A stretch of DNA of 64,000 nucleotides from Struthio camelus (GCF_040807025.1 NC_090942.1:205738640-205802639); one strand, 5' to 3'. Shown: positions 12,740-23,500, numbered from the stretch's first letter. Made by a program: numbers and translations. Notes: generated from the letters alone by a model not told the origin.

Positions 12740-13119
12740 CAGGGGTCACGGTTTAAACCCAGTATATGAGTCAATGGCAGAGGCTCCACTGAGGGGGTTA
12801 CTGCCTACAGGTGTATGGGACTTATTATGGGATGCAAGAGGAGAGCATTTGTGGATTATAGAAGACATCACGGGATGTTGAGAGGAAGAACCAAAGGCAT
12901 GGAAAAGGAGGAATCAATGTAGTTTGGGGAGGAACAAGGGTGGTGAACCAAGACGGATATGGGGCTAAAGGGAGCCAATTGTGTGTAAACGTGTTACTGG
13001 TCAGTATGCTTGTCTGGCTATGGACTGTGCCTATCACAGCACTCTGTCCAGTTTTCTTATTAAATACTATTTCTAGCTATTTTCGTGGGTGCGGGGTCTC
13101 TCTATTTTGTGTGCATGCG

Positions 13120-13197
13120 TGTGCAGGGAGGTCTCAGTGCCAGCAACCGCAGTAGCATGTGTGTGCAGGGAGGTCTCAGTGCCAGCAACTGCAGTAG
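13120..13197 (+). repeat. Two-copy tandem duplication, 42-bp period
   Basis: TGTGCAGGGAGGTCTCAGTG and the next 16 bases (to GCAGTAG) occur at 13120 and 13162 with one substitution. Confidence 0.85.
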
Positions 13198-13349
13198 GAC
13201 CTTGGGTCATAGGGGCTCATGTGTCTATTATGGCAGCAACTACAAAGACCAGAATACATGCATACTACATGGGTGTACACATCAGTGTGTAATCACTAGA
13301 CAGTATCGAGCTGGATTAGCTGGTGAGTAGGATGAGAGGCTTGGGAGCC

Positions 13350-14377
13350 TGTGAAGGTGTGACACCTCCCCCCGCACCGTTAAAGTAAATGGGTTGACCT
13401 GTTATCTGTTGAACTGTCCTTTGAATGACCCTGTTTGATAAATTTGCCCCGGCTGAGTTTCCTGCTGAGAAAGTCCCAGTGACAAGCTTCTAATTGGAGG
13501 AGTCAATGGGACTAGGTCCTAGAGGAATGCTTGTCCATCAAGAGGGAAAGTGCAAGACCACGGCAACAGCTTCCTGCACCTTCTAGAACTGTGGCTTTAT
13601 GTGCTGGATGACCACACCCCCACCCCAATCATACCTGGTTATATAAGGCAACCTCGACCCTTCCCTCTTCAGAGCACTGTGTGGTTGAGCAATGCAGCGT
13701 ACCAGGAGAAGTGACTAGAAGCAGCCCATATGCCCCTTCAGCCTGGGAGGCTGGGCTGAAGCACGTGGCAGCCTCTGAGAAGCAGAGTATTCGGGTGACC
13801 CGCAGCCTTCTGGGGGTGAGTGGGCAAGCCATCGCACACTGCGGATTGGGTAATACACGAGGCAACGGGGTTTCTTTCTTTCTTCCTCCCACCCCATCAT
13901 TCTTTTATAGAGCTCTTTGTCTTTCTGTTAAATTCTTCTCAGGTTACTCTTTAAAAACAAGAGGAATAAGAGTCAATCATCCTGTTTTACTGTGAACTTG
14001 TTAGTGTGCTTATCATCTTAACATCCTGATACCTTATAAGGCCTTATCACTGTTTTATTACTGTTATAGAGATATAGTTAGTTATCATAGATAGTTACCT
14101 ACCTTTCTTTGTTGTTCTCCCTTATTAACTTGTTAACTGTGGTTGCTTAATTTTTGTTATTGTATTGTTAACTGTTTATATTTGTTATAAGATATAAGGT
14201 AGTAGTGTATAGCTACAGTAGTTGTTAAGTAAGTGCTTTGAGAACCTTTGCCACGAGCAAAGCCCGCTCGAAACACACCCAAAAGAACCTGAAAGGCAGG
14301 CAGGGGTCAGTTTAATGAAAGAGTTGAAAGATACCATGGCTTGGTTTTATTTTGGGTGCCGCCCCTCCGCCGTGACA
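13350..14377 (+). mobile_element. Solo LTR (1,028 bp) with 5-bp target duplication GAGCC
   Basis: Begins TGTGAAGGTGTGACACC and ends CCGCCGTGACA, giving TG...CA ends. GAGCC stands at 13345-13349 and again at 14378-14382, a 5-bp duplication typical of ERVL-type integration. A TATA box (TTATATAAGG, about 13639) precedes the presumed start site. No canonical AATAAA is near the 3' end; AATGAA about 60 bp from the end may serve or be decayed. No internal retroviral genes, so it arose by LTR-LTR recombination. Confidence 0.85.
13639..13648 (+). promoter_or_regulatory. TATA box of the 13350-14377 LTR
   Basis: TTATATAAGG about 290 bp into the LTR, at the expected U3/R position. Confidence 0.65.
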
Positions 14378-14439
14378 GAGCCACATACTGGAGCTGCCAT
14401 AAGCCTAGGTTGGATACTGGAAAGAGGAGAGTGGTCTGA

Positions 14440-14895
14440 GAGTTGGCTCCTGGAGGGACCAGGAGGTCCAAGCCAACTACTGGGGAGACTAAGAGGTCTG
14501 GGGGTTGACTGAGGAACTCATTTGCATGTGTCTGTCTCTGTGCATGTTGCAAAGGAAGCCAGGAAATCTTGGGGGGGATCCATAGTGTCTGTGCGTGGAT
14601 GTTGGTTTGCATATGGGTGTGCAAAGTAGCTTGAAGGCCAGGGGATCCAGGGCCAGCTACTGGATAGACTGAGTATCTAAGGCCAGTTACTGGGGAATAT
14701 CCATAGCGTGTGTGTGTGTGTGTTTGTGTGTACATAATTAAAGAGCTATCAGTGGGGTTGTGGGCCTTTGGGGCTTATACGTCCAGGAGCCAGAAACTGG
14801 GTAGACCTGGGATCCAGAAGCCAGTTACTGAGTAGACTGGGATCTCTTACTAGATAGACTGAGTGTCCAAGGCCAGCTACTGGAGGGATCCATAT
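14440..14895 (+). repeat. Degenerate tandem repeat with CCAGCTACTGG-type units
   Basis: Repeated blocks of GGCCAGCTACTGGATAGACTG, GGGATCCA and GGAGGGATCCATA with variable spacing, for example near 14478, 14656, 14684, 14806 and 14872. A short GT microsatellite (14706-14730) is embedded. It belongs to the right half of the older LTR-like element. Confidence 0.65.
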
Positions 14896-15085
14896 TGCAT
14901 GTATTCATACATTTTGGATTTTCATCCTGAACTGCCAGAGGGAGGGACAGGATTAGGCCATTTGTGCTCTTGTGTATACATGAGTGTTTCTATCTGTCTT
15001 AATTTGTGTGTATAGATATGTGTATATTGTATATACTGTCTGTGGGCCTATTGGGAATAAAGCTCAGCCTCACTACTGGTTGCAT

Positions 15086-16329
15086 CTGGGAACATGGAGC
15101 TGCAGCAGCCTTGCTTCCATCAGGCTACCAGATTTGACAACGCCATGAGTGTGTCTCACAGAACATATAAAGAAGTTCCAGCATTTGCAGATTAGTGACC
15201 GTGTGCAAAGCACTCCATTCTTGCCACACTGACCCCAACAGAGGTCTTCAAGCTTTCTCAGTTGACACGCGGCCCAGTGACCCATGGAAAGCATGACCAT
15301 TCCTTCCTGGCATTGGAAAGTCACTGAGACATCTTTCTGTGTCTTTTCAGCTCTCTGGTTACAGCAGGAAGACGAGCATCCCACTGTGGCGGGCAGCAGC
15401 AGCTCACACCCTCTGTGATGACTGGCCAGACCTAACAACTCTTCAGAAGAATCAGAGGTTGTTAAAGTCTCTCTCCCTGAAACAGGGGGACTCAGAAGGC
15501 CAAACTGGCAAAAAAATGGCAACCAGTCCTGGGTAGTCGGCTATCTTGTGTTACCATTGAGCCACTGCAGTAAGCTTAGATTGGAAAATAATACATTGCC
15601 AGTTAAGGAGAAAGACATGGAGCACTTCCTTGGGACTCAGCGTTTCTGGACAAGCCACTGGATGAGAAAGAACTTTTGTGCTGTTAGTGGCCTGGCTATT
15701 CCTACGAAGTATTTGAGCTATGTCTCTATGGGGACAGGTGAGATTCAGGGGGCTGTTCATGTTAAAATGACTTAAGACCACAAGGTGGGTAGATGATTGC
15801 AGAGTGTGCTTATCCACAGTGCTTCTGTTTTCGGGTAAAATAGAGATGAAGCTTTCCTAAATACACAATAGCAGCCTCAGGCCATTTTTGGGTGCTCAAG
15901 CCAGGTTTTGGCTTGCCTGGCCCTTGGTGGGAGCTTGCTCTAGGAAACCCCGAGTAAGAACTGCAGTGGAAAGAAAACCTTTTTTTTATTTCAAAGCACC
16001 TGAGAGGTATTTGAATACTGCAGTGAACACTAACGGTCCTGTTCTGTTCTCCGTAAAACTTGCTCCTTTGCCAACCCTGGGAGGAGGTAAGGAGCTGCGT
16101 GCTGCCTGTGGGGAAACAACATAGACCACGCTTAAGCTAGGATCGATGTAGGAAAATCTCTTGTGAGAGCCCTCTCTTCAGCCATATGGAAAATACAGTG
16201 TTGCACAGAGGCATATGTAGGGGGGCACAGAAAGGCAGAACTGGAAGCAAGCCATACATAATTCCTGGACTACTAATGCTAGAAGTAGATGCACACAGCC
16301 CTTTAAGCACCTAAGCCTCTATTCAGAGG
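15086..16329. other. Intergenic, no gene recognised
   Basis: A 149-codon minus-strand open frame (15073-15522) has no recognisable domain and overlaps the presumed repeat end. Nothing else supported. Confidence 0.45.
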
Positions 16330-17271
16330 AACATTTGTCTATAACGCATGCACAAGAATCATTTAATTCACCAACAAAAGGTCACTACAAATGCAATGCA
16401 GAATCCTGCTGAAACTTCAACTTGCAAGTCTTACAACCCACAGAAAGTATTTATACTATGCAAGTGCAGGAACAGAATTTGCAGATACAAACAGAAGGAA
16501 CCCTGTAATCAACAAAACAGGGCTGAAGCAGGGTCACGAATGTATGCACGTAAATAGGGAAATGCCTCCTGAACAGCATTATGGAGAAAGCTCTCATGCT
16601 CTTTCTGGGAAATCAGCACACTTGGGTGCCTCTCTGAAGTGCCTGTACGCTAATGCATGCAGTATGGGGAACAAACAGGAGGAACTGGAAGTCTGTGTGC
16701 AGTTACAGGGCTATGATCTCATTGGCATCATGGACACATGGTGGGATAACTCACACAATTGGCATACTACAAAATAGGCATACTACACAATAGGCTCTTT
16801 AGGAAGGTGAGGAGGGGGAACTACCCTTTATGTGAGAGAGCAGCAGGAATGCATGGAGCTCTGGCTAGGGACAGATGAGGGGCCAGCTGAGAGCTTGTGG
16901 GTCAGGATTAGTGGGCAGACCAACATGGGTGATGTTGTAGTGGCTGTCTGCTACCACTTGATCAGGAAGCAGTACGTGAGGCCTTCTTCAGACAACTGGA
17001 AGAAGCCAAAGCCTACCCAGAGTTGAATTGGCAAGGAAGGTGAAGGGCAACAAGAACGGCTTCCACAGCTATATTAGCAGCAAAAAGATGACTGGGGAAA
17101 ATGTGGGCCCACTGCTAAAAGAGGCAGGGGCCCTGGTGACAAAGGGTAGAGAAAAGGCAGAAGTACTGAACGTCTTCTTTACCTCAGTCTTTAGTGGTAA
17201 GACTGGCTCTCAGGAATCTCAGGCCACTGAGACCAGATGGAAAGTTTGGAGCAATGAAGACTTAGCCTCGG
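16330..17271 (+). mobile_element. CR1 LINE, 5' part, interrupted by an LTR
   Basis: Encodes decayed CR1 ORF2 pieces: LKCLYANACSMGNKQEELE and GIMDTWWDNSHNW (endonuclease start), then KGNKNGFHSYISSKKMTGEN and GPLLKEAGALVTKGREKAEV (linker before RT). An internal deletion joins the endonuclease to the linker. It stops at the target duplication CTCGG and resumes at 20503. Confidence 0.88.
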
Positions 17272-17411
17272 TGTAATGGTCGGCCTTCCCCCCACTTCTA
17301 TGATAAGCGTCAGTTTGCCGTCTTGCTGCTAACACCTGGTACTGTCAGTGAAGCTAATTTGCATAAGGGGATTGAAAACTGACCAGTCACTGAGCATTAC
17401 ATGGTAGCTTT

Positions 17412-17419
17412 TGACGTCA
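17412..17419 (+). promoter_or_regulatory. CRE (CREB/ATF site) in LTR U3
   Basis: Perfect palindrome TGACGTCA, 20 bp upstream of the TATA box of the same LTR. Confidence 0.7.
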
Positions 17420-17438
17420 CTTGCAATTCAACCGTGGC

Positions 17439-17446
17439 TATATAAG
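17439..17446 (+). promoter_or_regulatory. TATA box of the 17272-20502 LTR
   Basis: TATATAAG, with a start site expected near 17465-17475. The whole purine tract would then be transcribed as a GA-rich RNA. Confidence 0.7.
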
Positions 17447-17517
17447 ACTGCATTCTCTCCCACTGTGTGGGATTGTGGAGGTGAGAGGAGATGAGGATGA
17501 CAACGATGATGAGGACG

Positions 17518-17538
17518 CTGCTGCTGCTGCTGCTGCTG
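17518..17538 (+). repeat. CTG triplet run, seven copies
   Basis: Seven uninterrupted CTG triplets follow GAT/GAC-rich sequence and immediately precede the purine tract. Confidence 0.9.
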
Positions 17539-17569
17539 AGGAGAAGAATGGGAAGAAGGAGGAGGAGAC

Positions 17570-19824
17570 AGAGGAGAAGGAGAAGAAGAAGAAGGAGGAG
17601 AAGAAAAGGAGAAGAAGAAAAGGAGAAGAAGAAAGAGAAGAGGAGAAGAAAAGGAGAGGAAGAGAAGAAGAAGAGAAGAAGGAGGAGAAGAAAAGGAGAA
17701 GAAGAAAAGGAGAAGAAAAGGAGAAGAAAGAAGAGGAGAAGGAGAAGAAGAGAAGAGAAGGAGAGGAGGAGAAGAGGAGGAGAAGAGGAGAAGAAGGAGA
17801 GGAGAAGAAGAGGAGGAGAAGAGAAGAGAAGAAGAGGAGAAGAGAAGAAGAGGAGAAGAGGAGAAGAGGAGAAGAAGAAGAGGAGAAGAGGAGAAGGAGA
17901 GGAAGAAGGAGAAGGAGGAGGAGGAGAGGAGGAGAAGAGGAGAAGAAGAGGAGAGGAGGAGAAGAGGAGGAGAAGAAGAGGAGAGGAGGAGAAGAAGAGG
18001 AGGAGAAGAAGAGGAGAAGAAGAGGAGAAGGAGAAGAAGAGAAGAGGAGGAGAAAAGGAGGAGAAGAGGAGGAGAAGAAGGAGAGGAGAAGAAGAGGAGA
18101 AGAAGGGGAAGAGAAGAAGAGAAGGAGAGGAGAAGAGGAGAAGAGGAGAAGAGGAGAAGAAGAAGAGAAGAGGAGAAGAAGAAGAGAAGAAGAGGAGAAG
18201 GAGAGGAAGAAGGAGAAGGAGGAGGAGGAGAGGAGGAGAAGAAGAGGAGGAGGAGAAGAAGAGGAGAAGAAGAGGAGAAAAGGAGGAGAAGAAGAGAAGA
18301 AGAGGAGAAGAAGGAGAGGAGAAGAAGAGGAGAAGAGAAGAAGAGGAGAAGGAGAGGGAGAAGGAGAGGGAGAAGGAGAGGGAGAAGGAGAAGGAGAAGA
18401 GGAGGAGAGGAGGAGAAGGAAGAGGAGAGGAGGAAGAGAAGAAGAGGAGGACAAGAGAAGAAGAAGAGAAGAGGAGAAGAAGAAAAGGAGGAGAAGAGAA
18501 GAAGAAAGGGAGAAGAAAAGGAGAAGGAGAAAAGGAGAAGAAAAGGAGAAGAAAAGGAGGAGGAGGAGGAAAGGAGGAGGATAAGAAAAGGAGGAGAAAA
18601 GAAGAAGAAGAGGAGAAGAAGAGAAGGAGGAGAAGAGGAGGAGAAGGAGGAGAAGAAGAAAGGGAGGAAAAGAAGAGGAGGAGAAGAAGAAGGAAGGAGA
18701 AGAAAAGGAGGAAAAGAAGAAAAGGAGAAGAAGAGAAGAAGAAAAGGAGAAGAAGAAAAGGAGAAGAAAAGGAGAAGAAGAGGAGGAGAAAAGGAGAAGA
18801 AGAAAAGGAGGAGAAAAGGAGGAGGAGAAGAAGAGCAGGAGAAGAAGAAAGAAGAAAAGGAGAAGGAGATGAAAAGGAGAAGAAAAGGAGGAGGAGAAGA
18901 AAAGGAGGAGGAGAAGAAAAGGAGGAGGAGAAGAAAAGGAGAAGGAGAAGAAGAAAAGGAGAAAAGAAAAGGAGGAGGAGAAGAAGAGGAGAAGAGGAGA
19001 AGAGGAGAAGAAAAGGAGGAGGAGAAGAAGAAAAGGAGAAGAAAAGGAGGAGAAGAAAAGGAGGAGAAGAAAAGGAGGAGAAAAGGAGGAGGAGAAGAAG
19101 AGCAGGAGAAGAAGAAAGAAGAAAAGGAGAAGGAGATGAAAAGGAGAAGAAAAGGAGGAGGAGAAGAAAAGGAGGAGGAGAAGAAAAGGAGGAGGAGAAG
19201 AAGAAAAGGAGAAAAGAAAAGGAGGAGGAGAAGAAGAGGAGAAGAGGAGAAGAGGAGAAGAAAAGGAGGAGGAGAAGAAGAAAAGGAGAAGAAAAGGAGG
19301 AGAAGAAAAGGAGGAGAAGAAAAGGAGGAGAAAAGGAGGAGGAGAAGAAAAGGAGGAGAAGAGAAGAAAAGGAGGAGAAGAAAGGGAGAAGAAGAAAGGA
19401 AGAAGAAGAAGAGAAGGAGACAAGGAGAAGAAGAAGAAAAGGAGAAGAAAAGGAGGAGAAGAAGAGAAGAAGAAAAGGAGGAGGAGAAGAAGAAAAGGAG
19501 AAGAAAAGGAGGAGAAGAAAAGGAGAAGAAAAGGAGGAGGAGAAAAAGAAAAGGAGGAGAAGAGAAGAAAGGGAGGAGAAGAAAGGGAGAAGAAAGGAAG
19601 AAGAAGAAAAGGAGAAGAAAGAAGAAAAGGAGAAGAAGGAAAGGAGGAGAAGAAGAGAAGAGAAGAAAAGGAGAAGAAGAGGAGGAGAAGAAAAGGAGGA
19701 GAAGGAGAAGAAGAAAAAAGAGGAGAAGGAGAAGAAGAGGAGGAGAAGGAGAAGAAAGGGGAAGGAGAAGAAGAGGAGGAGAATGAGGAGGAGAAAAGGA
19801 GGAGAAGGAGAAGGAGAAGAAGAA
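17570..19824 (+). repeat. Polypurine/polypyrimidine tract, GGAGAA-type, 2,255 bp
   Basis: Only A and G on the plus strand except eight pyrimidines (18452, 18582, 18836, 18870, 19103, 19137, 19421, 19784). The first 882 bases (17570-18451) have none. Units are mixtures of GGA, GAA, GGAGAA and AAAAGGAG. A stretch around 18800-19080 is repeated around 19070-19330 (offset 250-267 bp). The very long open frames on both strands (over 800 codons) are low-complexity Lys/Glu/Arg or Ser/Phe/Leu/Pro strings and not genes. Confidence 0.97.
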
Positions 19825-20441
19825 TTGTGCTGGAGCAGATGCAGCTTGGCAGCCTTTTTGAAGGCTAATCGCTTCAAACGAAGACACCAAACCTCTGAAG
19901 CCATCTGTGGCTGAAAGGACCCCAGTCTGAGGCAGCTGGCCACTGCTTATGAAAGGGGACTCGCTCCACCTTTTTCCCCTTGCCTTGGAATGCTGATTTG
20001 AGCCTTCATAGGATCCTGACCTTGCCTGACATTGGCAAGTGATCCCAGGTCACTCAACATGTGAGTTGGGTGGGTGCACCATTTTGAGAGTGCTGGTGGG
20101 TGGTTGTCCCCAACTCTTGTAAATCTACCAGTTGTCAGACTGCCTGGGAAGGCATGCCCCTAAGTGTGGTCTGCCTCTCCTTCCCTGGGAAGGCACACCC
20201 CTAGGTGTGGCTCAACCTGTCACCCTTTCTCTCAGGGTCTTGTACCTTTTTGTTGCTGACTTGTTTCCCTGTGTACATTGTAAATAGTTGTATGTAGAAT
20301 AATAGTTTCAACTACTACTATTACTTGTTTTTATTCATTCTGTATTACACCCTGAGTCATTGTAAATCTATCCAGCATTAGTGTTATTCCCTGTTACATG
20401 GCATCCTAGAACCTGCTTGTTATAGCTGCAGTTCATTGGTT

Positions 20442-20447
20442 AATAAA
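20442..20447 (+). terminator. Poly(A) signal of the 17272-20502 LTR
   Basis: AATAAA 55 bp before the LTR end, the usual R/U5 position. Confidence 0.6.
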
Positions 20448-20502
20448 GTTACTATGCCTTTCAATTGGTTTGGATGATCTTCCTTTCCTGTGGACTGTGA
20501 CA

Positions 20503-21351
20503 CTCGGTATAGGCGGATCAGGTTAGGGAACGCTTAAACAAACCGAATGTATGCAAGCCCATGAGCCCTGTTGGGATGCATCCATGAGTGCTGAGGGAGC
20601 TGGTTGATATCATTGCGAGGCCACTCTTGATTATCTTTGAAAGGTTATGGCAATTGTCAGAGGTTCCTAAGGGCTGAATGTCACTCCTATCTTCAAGAAG
20701 GACAAGGCGAATCTGCAAAACTACAGGATGGTCAGCCTCACCTCCATCCCTGGCAAGGTGAGGGAGCAACTAATCCTAGAAAAGCATTGCCAGCCGGTTG
20801 AGGGAGGTGATCCTTCCCCTCCTCCCCTGCTGAGGCCACATCTGGAGTGCTGTGCCCAGTACTGGGCTCCCTGGTATGGGAGAGACATGGATATGCTGGA
20901 ACGAGTCCAACAAAGGGCCACAGAGATGGTAAAGGCACTGGAGCATCTGACATACGAGGAGAGGCTGAAAGAGCTGGGACTGTTTAGCCTTGAGATGGCT
21001 TAGAGGAATCTTACTACTTTGTATAAATGCCTGCTAGGACTGTGTAAAGAAGATGGAGCCAGATTCTTCTCAGTGCTGCCAGCAACAGAATGAGAGGCAA
21101 TGGGCAGAAACTGAAACACAGGAAATTCCACCTGAACATAAGCTAACAGTTTTTTTTACTGTGCAGGTGGCAGTGACTGAACACTGGGGCAGGCTGCCCA
21201 GAGAGCTTGTGGACTCTGTCCTTGGAGATATTCAAAAGCCATCTGGACGGAGTCCTGGGCAGCCTGCTCTAGCTAACCCTGCTTTGAGCAGGGGGGCTGG
21301 GCTAGATCATCTCCAGAGGCCCCTTCCAACTATTCTGCAATTCTGTGATTT
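20503..21351 (+). mobile_element. CR1 LINE, 3' part, continuing after the inserted LTR
   Basis: Picks up CR1 sequence directly after the LTR: GATCAGGTTAGGGAACGC, then RT-side pieces ([35 protein letters not shown]) and the CR1 3' end with CTCCAGAGGCCCCTTCC and AATTCTGTGATT. Internal deletions and frameshifts make it non-functional. Confidence 0.9.
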
Positions 21352-22779
21352 TGCCATTCTAACCAGAGAAATTCAAGCTCTTCGAAACATGACAAACCCC
21401 TTTACAGTTCTTAAAATACCCCTGCTTCATAAAACAATGAAGGTGTAACATCTCTGTCTCTGAAGTGTTTCCGCATATGGCTTCACAATGTGTGAATTAT
21501 TCATTTGACAGAATTCACATTTTAACATATATAGTATGAGGATGACTGCTTAAGATTTTCCTGGATATGCAAACCATGAAACTACTATTCAAAACATATG
21601 CTATGATCTGGCATGCTGAACAAGTGTGATAGATACTGATGGAATTGCTCTTTACTGTTTAAAAAAACCCAGACATTACTAATGAAATAGTAAATCCTTA
21701 TTTACACAGAACATTTTACGATGTTGATATAAGAATTACACAGGTAGCATTTTAACAAAACAGCATTTCCTGGTTTTGCATTTTCATAACCGTTGTTACA
21801 TTCACTCTCGGGCTTTTATCTTTTTCTTAATTATCACCTAAGTTGCCATGCATACCAGCTTCCTTGGCTGGAGGTAAAGGTGGTTTCCTTGAGACTATTA
21901 GAGATTTTTACAATTGTGTAATTCAGTCAATGCTTGTTTCATTTCTCTCTCCAATTTTTTGCTGTGAGTGAAAAAGAATTCAAGATGCCAGCACCTAAAA
22001 TACCTGACCACCTGTTTTTCCTTTCTCCCTTTGAAATCCACCTAGTAGCCATTCTCTGTCTGATAGGGCTGCAAGTAGAGCCACAACAAAGAACAGTTGC
22101 AGTGTCTAGGAACTCAAGCATCTTATAAAAGGATAATATCTTGAATTTGCAGGGGGCTTGGGAGACGGTTTAACCTTCAGTGTTTCTCATATATTCTGTG
22201 GAACTGAATCACTTCAACACTGGTGATGAAGACTGACTGTATCCCTCAGTGCATACTGTACAGTATCAGCTCCACCATACTGTACACTGATAGCTAATTT
22301 TGGACATTATCAAAGACTGTTTTGACTAGTTCGTGATATTAATGAATAAGACTAACCATTAGAGTATGCTGTTAACAAATACTAATCTAGTAACACTTTG
22401 AAGTTTAAAACTGACCTTTTTTCTAAACAGTCCTATTCTACTGATCCGTAACACATTCAGTATGTTTGCATATTGAAACACATAGACATTCGGTTGTAAA
22501 GCAAGTGACAACATTTTTGTTCGTTCAGTACTAGTATGCCAGTCACCATGTACAGCATTGCTCCACAAGCAGCTGACTAATTCTTGCATATGCACAGGCA
22601 CCTGTAACAGCAAGTTTGTGAAGAACTCGGCATTACATTTAAAGTGCGCTAGCACAGCAAGGCACTTCCTATCAGACAGGCCTCCTTGAATCTCCTACTC
22701 AGGAGAGTGGCTTTGTTTCTAAAGCTGCTTGCAGTGATCTCCTCCCTACACGGTGCAGGTCCCTCTGAATCCCCCGGAT
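21352..22779. other. Intergenic, AT-rich, no gene recognised
   Basis: AT-rich DNA leading into the orphan CpG island. No repeat family or exon recognised. Confidence 0.5.
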
Positions 22780-23335
22780 GACGCGTTCCTGCTACCTCAG
22801 CCCAGGGCTAGGCCCCGCACACCCAAACCGCATCCCGCAGCATAAAAAGCGGGGCCGCGAAGTACAAGGCCAGCCGCACAGGAGCCCCCTCCACCCACCC
22901 ACACAGCAGAGCTCCAGGCCGCCTGCAGAACCAAGCCCTCCTCAGGCACTCAAGTGCGGCGGATCCTTCCCTCCTCCTTCCCTCGCAGCCCCTGGCGGGC
23001 GGGCGGGCGGCCGCCCCCCTCCCGTGCCAGCCTCGCCCAGCGCCTCGGCCCCGCAACCGCCACCCCAACGGCCACGGCCCAGCGCCGGCCCGTCCCCTCA
23101 GCCGCGGGAGGGGCAGGGGGCCGGCGTGCAGGCGCCTAACGGCTGGGAGCAACTGCCGACGCCACGGCTCGCGCGGGGGCTCGCGTGGGAAGGCTGGCGG
23201 GGCGGGGGAGGGGAGGGGCAACTCGCATCGCGTTGGCGCCCACGATTCAAGCGGCGCCAGGAGGGCAGGGAGGCGCCAGCGCCCGAAGGCGGAGCGCGCG
23301 GGGGCTCCCGAGCCCGCCAGGCGGCTCCCCCGCCG

Positions 23336-23372
23336 CGCGCCTGCGCCTGCGCCTGCGCCTGCGCATGCGCGC
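23336..23372. promoter_or_regulatory. NRF1-like site array
   Basis: Four CTGCGC-type units in tandem end in a TGCGCATGCGC palindrome (23360-23370), a near-perfect NRF1 site. Such arrays are typical of housekeeping CpG-island promoters. Confidence 0.6.
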
Positions 23373-23484
23373 GATTCCCGCCGGCGCGCCGCGGGGCCCG
23401 GAAGGCGGACTGCGTCCGCGCGCTCGCGCTCTCTTCCCGCCCCCTCCCGGAGCCGTTGGGCGGCGCGGTGGAGGCGCCATTTTG

Positions 23485-23500
23485 TCGCTAGGGGGCGCCC
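23485..23500 (+). promoter_or_regulatory. CTCF-like motif
   Basis: TCGCTAGGGGGCGCCC matches the CTCF core (CNNNAGGGGGCGC). It lies at the edge of the CpG island, immediately next to the YY1-like motif. Confidence 0.5.

Larger units (their letters stand above)
12740..15085 (+). mobile_element. Older LTR-like element split by a younger LTR
   Basis: Sequence 12740-13349 and 14378-15085 reads as one piece once the LTR between them is removed: GAGGCTTGGGAGCC joins directly to ACATACTGGAGC. The left part begins near TCACGGTTTAAACCC, a common avian LTR start. The right part ends in AATAAAGCTCAGCC near 15056, an LTR-like poly(A) region. It also carries a degenerate tandem repeat. Family unknown; ends approximate. 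Confidence 0.45.
17272..20502 (+). mobile_element. Giant solo LTR (3,231 bp) with expanded polypurine tract; target duplication CTCGG
   Basis: Begins TGTAATGGTCGG and ends GTGGACTGTGACA. CTCGG stands immediately before (17267-17271) and after (20503-20507), and the flanks rejoin into continuous CR1 sequence, so both borders are firm. U3 has a perfect CRE (17412) and a TATA box (17439). The presumed transcribed part has GAT/GAC codon-like repeats, seven CTG triplets, then a 2,255-bp purine tract. The 3' part has AATAAA (20442) and the block ATGCCTTTCAATTGG shared with the other ERVL-like LTRs. Without the tract it would be about 980 bp, the normal size of its relatives here. No retroviral genes remain. 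Confidence 0.92.

Noticed and set aside
15073..15522. 149-codon minus-strand frame
   Set aside because: No domain and repeat-adjacent; length is plausible by chance.
17397..19943. Open frames of over 800 codons on the minus strand and up to 807 codons on the plus strand
   Set aside because: They lie in the purine tract, which almost lacks T on the plus strand and so cannot make stop codons in some frames. The products are low-complexity strings in several frames at once, with no domain.
2254..20502. Possible intact endogenous provirus between two LTRs
   Set aside because: No gag, pol or env-like frames lie between any LTR pair, and the neighbouring LTRs differ in sequence, so all are treated as solo LTRs.
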